From Pyrrhosoma nymphula (taxonomy: Eukaryota; Arthropoda; Insecta; Odonata; Coenagrionidae): a DNA stretch of 64,000 nucleotides. Made by a program: the position numbers and the translations under genes. The notes under the pieces are model-generated. The model was not told the DNA's origin and searched no databases. It saw nothing but the letters and a program-made list of their open reading frames with translations. The stretch covers positions 9,161,941-9,225,940 of the forward strand of contig OY754339.1 of assembly GCA_963573305.1 (NCBI GenBank), in the 5' to 3' direction. Below, piece by piece: positions 24,185 through 34,319 of this stretch (positions within the stretch are counted from its first letter, which is position 1; each line of letters starts with the position of its first letter).

Positions 24185-24600
24185 AGTAAGTAAAAACCTC
24201 TAGATATGTGAACGAGCCTGTCGACAAAAATTTCTTTTTCATCTCAGCATTCTTCCTACCCTTCTTTATCCCGTCCATAAATCTATTTTCATTCTTCCCC
24301 TTCCCCTCTTGCCCAACGTTCTCCCCTCCATTATACCCTGATGTAACCCATCGCCCCTCAACCCTCTCCCCCCCCTCCAACCACCTACCCTCTCATCCAG
24401 AAGTTTCCTCTCCTCACCCACCATACCAAGCACTTCCTCGTTTGTCTTACTTTCCGTCCTCCGAACCTTCTCCATCCTCTTCCACACCCACATCTCGAAC
24501 ACCTTCAGTCCATTCTCGTCCTCCTTTCTCAGAATCCACATTCATAGCCCATACTCCATATCAAGATCTTCATCAGCTTAACCCAAAGTTCCCATCATCA
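24185..24600 (-). pseudogene. LINE 3' end, family L-A, copy 3
   Basis: The minus strand contains MWVWKRMEKVRRTE, KTNEEVLGMVGEERKLLDE, GRTLGKRGRGRMK and, after a frameshift, FMDGIKKGRKNAEMKKKFL. These match the tail of the 44.8-47.3 kb LINE. The tail is followed on this strand by a short ACTT-type repeat (ACTTACTTACTT, about 24,180-24,195), which probably marks the 3' terminus. It is 5'-truncated and frameshifted. Confidence 0.8.
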
Positions 24601-24619
24601 GCTCCCTTTTATTACTGAC

Positions 24620-25805
24620 CTCTTTCTTCGCTAGCGCTATTCTCCATGTATTACAGAAACTCGCCAAATATTAATTTTTCAAGTGATCTTAGACTAGCGT
24701 GTACCCTGTTTCTCCTGCTAGTCTTTTCATTTACATAGCTTCACCCTCTATTCGCTTGTAACGGTTTTTACGAAACTTGCGGTATTCTTTCCTTCCTAAT
24801 TATTCGAAAAACTCTTACAAGGAAATAGAGGTCAAGCGATGTTACATGAAAGAATACATATCTTACTGAATATTCTCTGTTACCAAAGCAGAAAACTGCA
24901 GTGCTCTTTGGATTGATTTAACGTATACTTTCACTTAAAATCGCAAATATTTCCTTGATAATCACGAACATAAATGGTTTAGTGCCTTCACCTTACTACC
25001 ACTTAAGTTCCTGAAAGAATTGACTGCGTAAAATCGTGTTTCGAATAAATGTCTCAAATTTAAGGTACAAAAATGCTGATATTGGTATGTATAGTTGTAT
25101 TTAAACCCGACTAGATATGAGTTTCATTCGTGAATTAAAGAAAATACGAAGACAAGTAGGGTTTTGCTGGCGTTCTCCGATGGACGGCACGTTTTTCTTT
25201 AAGTGGCACGTAAATGAAAAAATGTGACAATTGAATCATGTTGCGGTGGGACCATCTTAAGTAAAATATATATCTACACTAACTTCTCCATTTTTCCGCT
25301 TTTTCCTTTCCTTTGCGACCCCTCCTCCCCCTTCCCTACGTTACCCATTCCGCTCTGCCCGACACTGCAGGGGTGGCTCTCTGAGTCCCGCACAACCCCT
25401 CCCCCCTCTTCACCTCACTTTCCTTATCTCCATTCCTTTCTCTTTCCGTCTTTCTCCCGAGGGGGGGTGTCTGCATCCCTTCTCCCAGCGTCTTACATCC
25501 CCCAATCTCTCCCACTCTCCTCCACTGTCCGTGCAAAGAGTCACAGTACCCAATTTCGAGGCACTATATCTTATTAACCAATGAAACGATTGCAATGAAA
25601 TGAACTGAAAGTTTAAGGTCATTCATAATTACGTTCGTGTGATACTATAAAACATTTTGGATTATGTTTTTTTTTTCGTTTTATATTGAGCTTTGGCGCG
25701 GACAAGCATCGATTTTTGTGCAGCCGAGAAAACGGTGGGACCACATCGAAGTTAAATAATTTCAAAACCACGCACCATAATAATTATTGTACAACATATC
25801 CTCCA
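24620..25805. other. No recognisable gene; pyrimidine-rich block at 25,280-25,540
   Basis: The C/T-rich block opens 60-117-codon frames on both strands by composition. The remainder is AT-rich and unassigned up to the start of the PLE at about 25,810. Confidence 0.35.
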
Positions 25806-25809
25806 GTTC

Positions 25810-26190
25810 TTCAAAAATATTCGAGTGTACCAGGAGGACATCCTCGTCAGTTTCGACGTGACGTCACTTTTTACGAATATACCTGGAGATGAAGCGGTTT
25901 AAAATTATTGAAGAAAAGTGTGATGAGATCGTCGCTACATTGACAGATATCTGCCTGAACAGCACCTTCTTCCGGTGAAGAAACAATATTTACGAGCAAA
26001 CTTCAGGGACAGCAATGGGATCCTCCATCTCAACAACGGTGGCCAATATCTACATGGAGAATTTGAAATCAATGGAGCTTCAAAATGCGGAGAGAAAAAC
26101 CCAATAGTTGGTTGCGTTATATTGAAGATACTTTTATTATTTGGACACATGTTTGTCAGAAGTTAGAAGAATTTCAACAATATTTGAAAG
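25810..26190 (+). pseudogene. Penelope-like element, copy 2, first part
   Basis: The plus strand contains EDILVSFDVTSLFTNIPGDEA with the motif A aspartate intact, then a frameshifted stretch with CLNSTFF, the motif B region (in frame as GSSISTTVANIYMEN) and remnants of the motif C strand (DTFIIWTHV-like). A TGA replaces a sense codon near 25,977. The DNA matches copy 1 at 17.2-18.7 kb nearly base for base, so both descend from one family. The copy is interrupted at about 26,190 by an insertion and resumes at about 26,540. Confidence 0.8.
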
Positions 26191-26540
26191 GGAACTGAAC
26201 TCACGAGAACAACTAGAGATTTTAAAATTAATGAATGACCCAGACATCACCCTCATTACCTGTATATCCCTCCTTCTCCCCTATCCTGGACCTCCGTTTC
26301 GAACAACCTCATCTCCTCTCCTCATTTACCCCCTTCCTCTGACGACACATAACGACGATTACCATAGTTACCCAAACAAAACATAAATACGAACGCCTGA
26401 TAATGATGATTACTCATCGAAACCCGGGTCGTGTATGTTATTAAATTAAAAAGTTGTTTGTAAAAGTCAAATTATTTAAACATTACAATGATATACCACA
26501 AATTTACCCTAGAACAAGTTAATTTTAATATTATTTAAAG
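26190..26540 (+). mobile_element. Insertion inside PLE copy 2, with its own hammerhead-like core
   Basis: Comparison with copy 1 shows that about 350 bp separate TTTCAACAATATTTGAA from TATTTAAAGAGTCTAAACAG, which are adjacent in copy 1. The flanks (AATATTTGAAAG and ATTATTTAAAGAG) look like a decayed 12-13 bp target duplication. At 26,397-26,422 the insert has CTGATAA, a GATGA/TCATC hairpin and GAAACCCGGGTCG. A pyrimidine-rich stretch fills its first half. No protein is encoded. It is probably a non-autonomous retroelement. Confidence 0.55.
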
Positions 26541-26925
26541 AGTCTAAACAGCCGCATTAAATTCACCATGTAAGTAGAAAAAGAAGGGAAGCTTCAATTT
26601 CTCGACGCTCTGGTAGAGAAAATTGATAATGATACGTCACTGGGTCACGCGCCGTGAATAAATAACCCACATCAACGAACTGGTATCTTTATGCCAGCTC
26701 TCACCACCACCATGCCCGGATAAACGATGTTATGAGGACACTAATTGAGCGATATATTTCACTGAGTGATACGAAGAATTTACATGCAGAGAAACAAAAA
26801 TTGAAATCTATCCTTCGCCTACACGGTGACGACATATGAGCTATCTCCCGATATCTCAACAAGACAAAGAAGAAGGACAATGGGAACCCATCCGAAACTA
26901 TGGTCCCCTCTGTGACTCATTTTCG
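26540..26925 (+). pseudogene. Penelope-like element, copy 2, second part
   Basis: The DNA continues the PLE copy with the region after motif C: QFLDALVEKID-type coding, then TLIERYISLSDTKNLHAEK and a lysine-rich stretch before the GIY-YIG domain, matching 17,527-17,960 of copy 1 on the opposite strand. The GIY-YIG domain and 3' end are missing. Several stops are present. Confidence 0.75.
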
Positions 26926-26929
26926 TTAA

Positions 26930-28135
26930 AATATAATAGTAGTACTAAGACATGAACACAAAGGCTTTACCGGGATAGGTACAACCCAAACCTATATGAA
27001 GGCCTCCAGGCAGTAAAACTTATGGATCGGAGAGGAACTGATAATAATGAGACAGCATATATTGCTGAATAAATAACGATAAAATATTTGTTTGAATAGA
27101 AAAAAATTGAATGAACCGTGATAGAACAAATAAAGATCGGAATGAAAAGGATAAATTAAATGGGGCCATATCTTTAATGTTAGAAGAGCAGGCTTCTCCT
27201 GCTTGAAAAAATTGTAATTTAAGTGTTGTTACAATAGACTCGAAGGCATCCACCATTGGTTTTGATACACTGAAATTATGTAGACATATTACATTATTTT
27301 ATTTTCTTTATCAAGCCATTATTAAAGAATAAATATTCTGCTTGATGTCACAACGGATATGGAGTTTTGGAACTGAAAAACCAACATTCCATAACTATTG
27401 TGATTTTAATAATAAATAGTCAAAACACAAAGGAGGTTATCTTCATGAATAATACATTGGATGCAAAAATCACAGGTAGATGCTTCTTTCCGGGTTTAAG
27501 GTAGTTATAACGTGATATAATTTCACCTAAAATAAAATGTATTTGGGCCAATTATAAATAAAATAGATCCCATTTTTCTAATGATTCAAGAATATCAGAT
27601 GCTCAGGGTATTATTTTTCAAGATCTTTGCCGTAAAATACAAGCGAATTTATAAGGGGCAATAAAAAAAATAAGGATATTTTTACGAAGAGATCGCGCCA
27701 TATATTTAACGGTGAATACGTAACATGTTCTCTCAATTATTTTTAAGACTTGACTCGTTACTCACCGCGTATCTTTTCCTGAGCATCACAAAAAACCTTC
27801 AATTGAAAAGGAATTTATAGCGTTTGCCGTGAACATACTAGTCAAGATAAAAACTTGAACATGATATTGTTATTATTATTTTTAAGGTATTCTGCCGGTA
27901 AAGGTAGGTTAAAACGGAAGAGTGGATGGATCCTCATGGGTTTTTCACAGATATTATGGTTTTAAACTCTATACACCTAATTAATTTCTTTTTTCATCGC
28001 AGGTTACGTAATACGTACGTACTAGAATCATGCATGAATATTCAGCTAGAAATAAAAAAATAAGAAATGAAGTGTCATAGAAGAAAGATTTTGCGCCATT
28101 GATATTACCATATTTCTACACCCAAGGAGGGTTTA
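26930..28135. other. No recognisable gene or element
   Basis: AT-rich, short frames only. I see no terminal repeats or RNA signal. The part at 28,080-28,140 may be the worn tail of the minus-strand SINE that follows. Confidence 0.35.
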
Positions 28136-28142
28136 ATGCACC

Positions 28143-28235
28143 ATGAAAAAATAGCTCTACTTGACCGGGATTCGAACCCAGATATCTCAATTTCCGGTCA
28201 GGTTTGTTAGCAGGTGTGACAACTTGTTCGTATAA
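28143..28235 (-). repeat. tRNA-derived SINE, minus member of a head-to-head pair
   Basis: Minus-strand order is CACACCTGCTAACAAACCTG, ACCGGAAATTGAG, TCTGGGTTCGAATCCCGGTC and a run of T after the tRNA-like part. Box B is perfect (GGTTCGAATCC) and the T-arm stem pairs fully. The first bases of the head (GGCTTGGTGG in other copies) are missing. A plus-strand copy begins 32 bp away. Confidence 0.65.
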
Positions 28236-28266
28236 ACCGCAGCTGAAATCCGCTTTCAAACAAGAT

Positions 28267-28410
28267 GGCTTGGTGGTGTAACTAGCTAACAAACCTGTCC
28301 GGCAATACGGAGTTTCGGGTTAGAATCCCAGCCAAGTCGTATCATTTTTTCATAGCGAATTTCCCCCTCTTTCATATTTATATCTTTGCACCCATGCGCA
28401 TGACTGCGTA
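28267..28410 (+). repeat. tRNA-derived SINE, plus member of a head-to-head pair
   Basis: The head at 28,267-28,338 starts GGCTTGGTGGTGTAACTAGC (box A) and ends with a T-arm GGGTTAGAATCCC and a 3' strand CCAAGTC that pairs with the 5' GGCTTGG. A T-run follows, and the copy ends with TTTGCACCCATGCGCATGAC. Related copies are at 11.8, 40.7 and 47.5 kb. As in tRNA-derived SINEs generally, internal pol III promoters would lie in boxes A and B. Confidence 0.7.
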
Positions 28411-28599
28411 CCTTATTTTTCCTGAAATCGGAATTATTGGAAAAATATCAATTTTTTCCAAAATGCTTTTTACAATAGCCTAAAATTTAAAATGAAAGTC
28501 GAAAGTGGAGTTCATAGTGTGAGCAAAAAATCTCGCACGAACTTCCCCGAGTGGGTTTTCTCTCGATCACTCCAGTTTCGCCGTAAATATGTCCTCTTG

Positions 28600-29890
28600 G
28601 GCGCACGTCCTTGCCACCGTCCCTTTAGTGACTCCCCTCTCCATGCAATCATCACCACCTCAAGAGAGAGCTTCCTCTCCGCGTCTTCTCCCTCGACCTC
28701 ACTCCCTCAAGAGAGCGGCCGCCTCCAGACTCGACGGCCCCGCCCCTTTTCCACCCCCCTCACCTCAGAAACCACCCCTCGAACCGGCCTCCACCCCTCC
28801 CTCAACCGCCCCCACCCCCGCGCCGCGATCCCTCGCCGCCTATTGGCTGGCTCGCCCGCCGAGACTCGTGACTGGTCGGAATACTCGGGAGAGGGGATGT
28901 GAGAATATGTGTCGCGGACCTACGTTACAGGGTCGGAGGAGAGAGGGGTTGGGTTTATACGTGGGGCGCGCACGGAGGGGTCCCCCCGTCCCTCCTACGC
29001 AGCACCATTCCACCCTCACCTCTCCCCACAGTCAAACGGGGTTCCTCCCCCCCCCCCTACCTTTCCCCAGGGAGCCTTACCCCCGCCCCCTCTTTCCCAG
29101 GACCTACCCCTCCTTCGCAAGCGTGTGCTGTGTCCTGCCCAGAGTCCCGCGCACCCGTTACAACGCCGCTCCTTCGCCTCCCTTCCCCCCCCAACTCCCC
29201 CCCACTGCTCTCTCTCCCGCCCTGCCTCTCGCAGTCTCTTGCCACAGTGTACACGGTCTAGTCACGCGTGCGGTTGGGCTCGCAAGAACACGTCGCGTTG
29301 CGTGTTGCGGAGCGCGTTCGTCTCGAGAACACGCGGGGCCATTCGTGTTTCAAGTCGACGAGAGTGTCGCGCTGTACTAGTGCTGCGAATGCGGGACTCA
29401 TCTAGGAAGGCATAAGCTTGGGGATTCTCCCCTCTTATCCATTTCTTCGGTTCGGGGACCCTTTTCCGCACGAATCTAGGTCTATTCCACCCGTGTGGGA
29501 CAGTTCTCGGCAAAAATAGGCGAGGTTCACGTCACTGAAGTTTTGCAGCGGCCAAAGGCCCCTAATTCTACCTGTCTTCCCTGGAGCTTTTTATTTAAAT
29601 TCTGAAATGAATTATTCATAGTGTCGACTTCTTCGACTTTAGTGTCTTGAAATAGTGCACATTGGTTATCTCAACGGGACGTCCGATCATGAGGGTCCAT
29701 CACGGCACGTTTTCCGGAGGTAGTCGTCGAAATGGTTAACAACCTGGACTGACTGCCGCCTTCGTTTCCTTCGCCCGAGATAGCCGGAGTCGTGGTGTTT
29801 TGCCGTTGCCGAGGTATTCCAGAGGTGATTTTGGCGGTGGAGGCCGAGGCTTGACGTCGTGTTTTTTGCATTTGGTCCCGAGAAGCGGCG
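28600..29890 (+). promoter_or_regulatory. GC/CpG-rich promoter-like island and 5' leader
   Basis: GC content and CpG density rise sharply compared with the rest of the window. The first part (28,620-29,250) is C-rich; 29,250-29,890 is mixed and CpG-rich. It ends at the start of a signal-peptide exon on the plus strand. Within the last 200 bases there are two short upstream reading frames, 29,689-29,739 and 29,732-29,752, and an in-frame stop at 29,852. The exact transcription start cannot be read. The long proline-rich frames across the island (up to 263 codons) overlap in several phases and reflect composition. Confidence 0.45.
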
Positions 29891-29893
29891 AAG

Positions 29894-30170
29894 ATGACCT
29901 TGCGCCGTGGTGAAGCTAGGCCACTGCCCCGTCACCGTCGGTGTCGTTCGCCGGTCGCCGACGGCGGGCCGGCCGATAGTGTCGTCGACGGAAGAGGAGG
30001 ACCCACGATTCTCCCGAAGAGGATGCCCAACTTTGCGGGACGGAGGATCAAACTCGCCGGGATCCGACGCCACGCACCCTCGGCGCTGACCAGACTTCCA
30101 GCGAGCCTCCTGCTCCTCTTCTTCCTCGCCGTGGCCTTCGCGGGTTTCGGCATGTCCTCTGCAAATACCG
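29894..30170 (+). CDS. Probable first coding exon of a secreted or membrane protein
   Basis: This is the only host-gene candidate. The frame has ATGs at 29,894 and 30,023. From 30,023 the protein starts MPNFAGRRIKLAG, with a basic n-region, then a hydrophobic stretch LPASLLLLFFLAVAFAG at residues 25-41 and a plausible cleavage site at AFA/G or SSA/N. Starting at 29,894 would bury this segment 67 residues in, so 30,023 fits a signal peptide better, or a type II anchor if uncleaved. Both ATGs have A at -3. At 30,171 the sequence G/GTGAGC is a good splice donor and leaves a phase-1 end, common for signal-peptide exons. The family is not recognised and no downstream exon was found. Confidence 0.5.
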
Positions 30171-32755
30171 GTGAGCACGGACGCGAAAGTATTCCCTCTC
30201 GCGCGAATGAATAGGGGAGGAATATGCCCCCCAACGCAATGCTTTCTTCCCCTGGGAGCTTCGTCGTGAGCATTCGACCGTCGGGAGAGCTACGAGTGTC
30301 GGTCCCATTTGACGCCGCGATTTATTCGCCTGAGAGGGGAGGGAAAGATAAATATGACGACCTCTCTTTAATCTTTTCCGACGTAGGAAAGTGCGGGTGT
30401 GCTTGTTTACTCAGCCAGCGCCGCCGACGTTCGACGTGAACATATTGTGTCTGTGCGAGTGTTTCGCTTGCGTATTTGTATTATTTTTGCAACGGGTGAA
30501 TTATTACTCGCAGAAAACGCATGACACAGCTCTTTAGACGAAAAGTGAAAAATATTGCCCTGGGAATGTGGGTCATGAGTAAATGGTATTAAGTGATGAA
30601 CACTCTTTTTGCCAGTGAAATCCTCGCTCGAACAGAGACTCGGTTTATTTTTGCGGAATCTTGAACATTTGTCCCTAATGGGTGTACGGTAAATTTCTGG
30701 CCTGACCTGGATCAACTATTTATTCATGGGAAGAGAGTAAAACGGTTAGGTGGAGGGAAGAAAATTATTTTTATCTGACATATTTTTTTCTTCGTATTAA
30801 CATGACATCATATGATTTTTTTTAACTTTGACAATTTTTGGCGGAAGACCTTATAGCTCACCTCTAAACGGAATAGTTTTTCATGGTATTTCTTTTGTTT
30901 ACATTTTCAATTTAATAAATATTCGCACTAACGCTTCTGGTTTTTTAGGAATACTTACTTAACGCTGGAGAAAAATGTCTGGAATTGAAGAAAAGTTTTC
31001 CATCTTTTAAGGAAAGGTGTTCAAATGTAGCTGTATACACGGAGTGTTACAGTTTTCTCTTCGCTCTTTAATTTGGAATATATTATGAAGTTAATAGTCC
31101 TAGGAAACCAATGTGTGGTTGGCGTAAAATACAAAATATTTCGAGTTTGAATTGACAAAATTTGTGGATATCAGTCTTTGCAGTTTCGAGAAAATTTGAA
31201 AATGTTGGTATAATGATTTAAGATGTTAATGTAAACATTTATATCTCAGTCATATAAAAAAAGAAACATGAAGTATATGGCCAGTAATTGTCCTGCTTCC
31301 ATGAAATTTCACGAACTAGTATGGTATTTTTTCTTTGGCAATTTCGATTCGGTTATATTGGTATTTTTTTATTCTGACGCATGATTTGATAAATATTACG
31401 AGATATTCTTTCTTTTCGTTTGTAAATGTTTATGCTTTAAACGGATAGTGATTAAACACTTTATTTTCTAGTAAGTATGTACTAGATTTCATCTTAATGC
31501 TCCGGAAACATTGCTAAGTCACTAAGAAACTTCAGCTATATTGAAGATGCATTATTTTCTTGAAATTGGAATATCCTTCGGAAAAGCAGGGACCAAGATG
31601 AAAGGAATCTTCCTCAGTCCGTTGTTCGTCCGTTAAATTCACTCGCCGGTTTAGATTTTAAGATGGTGTGTGAACGGTCTTCACCTACTGGGTCAACTTT
31701 AGTTTGAAATTCAATTTGCGTCTCATTTGATTTTCGTACGTGACGTAATGTGGGATAACAATTAGATGTGCTGTTGTGCAAATGTAGCTGATGGAGTGCA
31801 AATGTTTGGGGAACAAAGGATGATAAATACAAAGCTCTTTAAAGTCAATCTGGGTTCAACAAATGCCTTGCAGTCTGCTAAGATTTACCAATCTTGTTTT
31901 TGTTCCATATTATAACAGGAGTTACAATCTTATGCCCAAAAACTTCCGGAAAAGAAACACTTGGCTGTGAAATTTGTCTGTAACGAAGAATGATAGGTAT
32001 CTAAAACATGTCTTTATGTTATCTCTCTTTAATATATCATTTTGAGAGTATTTTAAATCTATATTACATACTTGAACAATAGTGACCACAAAGTTTCTCT
32101 CGTCAAAATTTAATGTTCTCTGATCATGAAGTCCTACTGCCCGTGATTCCATTTTTATAAACTATCTAAACGGTAGGAAAATGTATGATTGTTCCGAAAG
32201 TATTTGGCGCATTGACAAGGAATTACGTATCTACCAATCCAAAACCTTATTTTGGTACGAATCTTAGCCTGAAAATAGCGAGACTTAGGTCACACTTTAT
32301 GGTACGTATTTTCGTGGTTGTCAGTGAAAGTATAAAATAATTGTTTGGCTATATCTGTAATGTTTTTAAGGGGGACAATCTCTGAGATGAGAGGGACATG
32401 AGGATAAGATGTTAGACTATTGTGATTGGAAGATGTAGTGTATACCAGTTGAGCTTCGAGCGTTTTGACGAAGTAGGAAACTAAGTAGAGCGATGTTTCC
32501 GAAAGACGATTGTAAAATCTTGGTTTTAATAGAGTAGGTTTAGTTCAATAATTCAACAAGCAAAAACTAGTCTCAATGTTTTCAATCATTTTTGCTAATC
32601 TTGTGAACTATCGTTCGTTACTTAAATGTAAGTTGCGTGTGTTCATGTGAGGTTATTTTTCACGATATTCAACCGTGGAATCTGACCCTGTTTACCATAA
32701 AATCAGCGCCTTAATTTCACTAGTTCAGGCATGATTCAGCATTTATTCTCAATTT
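30171..32755. other. Presumed start of a long intron
   Basis: AT-rich sequence with no acceptable exon on the plus strand and no recognised repeat. If the exon ending at 30,170 is real, this is the 5' part of its first intron. Regulatory elements may be present but none is identifiable. Confidence 0.3.
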
Positions 32756-32759
32756 GAAT

Positions 32760-32990
32760 GCAAGGTTTTAGTCATTCGGCCCATTGTCCTTCGCCGGAGC
32801 CTTGCCGGCACATCCGGCGGCCGGCGTAGCTCCAGGGATGATGGGCGTCGCCCCGCTTGGAATTTCGGGGTGGGACGGAAGAATGTCTTCTGTGCTAGGC
32901 GGTAATGGCTCATTCCCGAATTCTTTTTACGCACCATTTTACCGAAAGATCAATAATATTTCAGATAGCATTCTTATTGAGGATTAAAGA
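32760..32990. other. Small GC-rich patch with an open frame, nature unclear
   Basis: A plus-strand frame from about 32,772 to 32,986 (stop at 32,987) encodes an A-, G- and P-rich stretch with APGMMGVAPLGISGWDGR. It is preceded by TTTTAG, a possible acceptor, but the frame runs on into AT-rich DNA with no donor that stands out. Two short blocks recur elsewhere: TCCTTCGCCGGAGC at 43,848-43,861, and CATTCCCGA followed by ACGCAC near 18,680. This favours a repeat fragment over an exon. Confidence 0.3.
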
Positions 32991-32999
32991 ACCCAATAG

Positions 33000-34035
33000 A
33001 GTCACTCATGGCCTTATGTATTGTCTGTGGTCATACTCTGTGCACCAACCATACGTGATCAGTCCATGATACACCGCTTAAAGTCAGGCATTGTTAATAG
33101 ACTGTTGTCGATCACTAAATATCTGACATTTTACCCCTGGCATTTTCATCGGTTTACCATTAGCGAGTTATAACGATTTTAGAAAATATTAAAACATATT
33201 AAATGTAGGTATAGATAGAGTGAATGTTCTGCGCAAATAACCTTTATATCTCTCCATTGAATAACATTTAAGTAAATGGTTGGTAATTGACAAACCATTT
33301 TGCTCTCGCATATATCAATGTATCTCCCCATTGCTTACAGAAGTGCTTTTTGGATTGACTGACGAAATACTGGCCAAATTGGACTGTTTGTGCATCAGTC
33401 TAGGTGTTTTGAAGATGAGTGACATGTATGTAGTCTTCAAAGAATAATTTGCAAATATCTCACGTTACTATATCCAGATTTGCTATCAAAATTGATTAAT
33501 ATAGACTGTCTTATGTTGTTATGCCTTCATTATGCGTGACTGCGCACGGGACCTATCGGCTTTTGCGTACAGATGTACGCATTCTTGTTTTATAAAACAG
33601 AAAAGAGGAAGGTCATGTGAATGCTGGTAATCACCCTTAAACACCTCTCATTTTGAGTTCATCATCAAGTGGGCGGACTATAAGATGCACCTCGAGTGTC
33701 TTGAAATAGACACTATTAAGAAATCTCTAATAATCAACAGCTTCTTACTAGTTTTTAGGTCTCATCATCGCAGATGCCCTTTACTTATGTAGGTACGTAA
33801 ACGTCATGTTCTGCGTCCATCCTATCATATTTGAGGTATCATCTGATAGGCATTCATCATTAGTGGTCATCATTCAAGTTTGCCCTAACCTCATCCCACA
33901 TCTCCTTTACATTATTAAAGTTGAGTGCTTCGGGAGGTTAGAGTTAACTTTTTTTTTCGAAATAACAAGCACGTAGTTGAAGCATATTTTCACTATGAGA
34001 AATTGACTCAGGTCTTACTTGATGGAACCACGTCA
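33000..34035. other. No recognisable gene or element
   Basis: AT-rich sequence without coding frames or detectable repeats, apart from short AT palindromes. Confidence 0.35.
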
Positions 34036-34039
34036 TTTT

Positions 34040-34315
34040 CAAATAAAACAGAAATAGCTTTGTCAGTTCCACACTAAATTTACTACCTAGATTTAGTGTG
34101 GAACTTACAAAGTTATTTCTGTTTTATTCAGTGTTTGCGTCAGTTCCACACTTAATTTATTACATAGGTAGTACAATTTAGTTGTTCATTGTTCAGTAGT
34201 TTAGTAATAAATTTACATATTCAGTTTATGTCAGTTTCACACTAAATTTATTACATAGGTAGTACAATTTAGTGTGGAACTTCAACGTTATTTCTGTTTT
34301 ATTACATATTTTCAA
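34040..34315. repeat. Nested modules of a 3'-end repeat, partly inverted
   Basis: The words AGTTCCACACT(A/T)AATTTA and GTTATTTCTGTTTTATT occur repeatedly. At 34,042-34,135 they form a hairpin (AATAAAACAGAAATA...TATTTCTGTTTTATT). At 34,138-34,165 and 34,226-34,310 a module CAGTT(C/T)CACACT..., ATTTATTACATAGGTAGTAC and AATTTAGTGTGGAACTT recurs. So three or more partial copies lie in a row. The AATAAAACAGAAAT word suggests a retroelement 3' end. Confidence 0.5.
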
Positions 34316-34319
34316 TGTT

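Noticed and set aside
28589..29380. Plus-strand frame of 263 codons, proline- and serine-rich
   Set aside because: It lies in a C-rich CpG island where several phases are open at once; no domain, and composition explains it.
32784..32987. Second exon of the signal-peptide gene
   Set aside because: No clear donor, the frame runs into AT-rich DNA, and blocks are shared with other loci.
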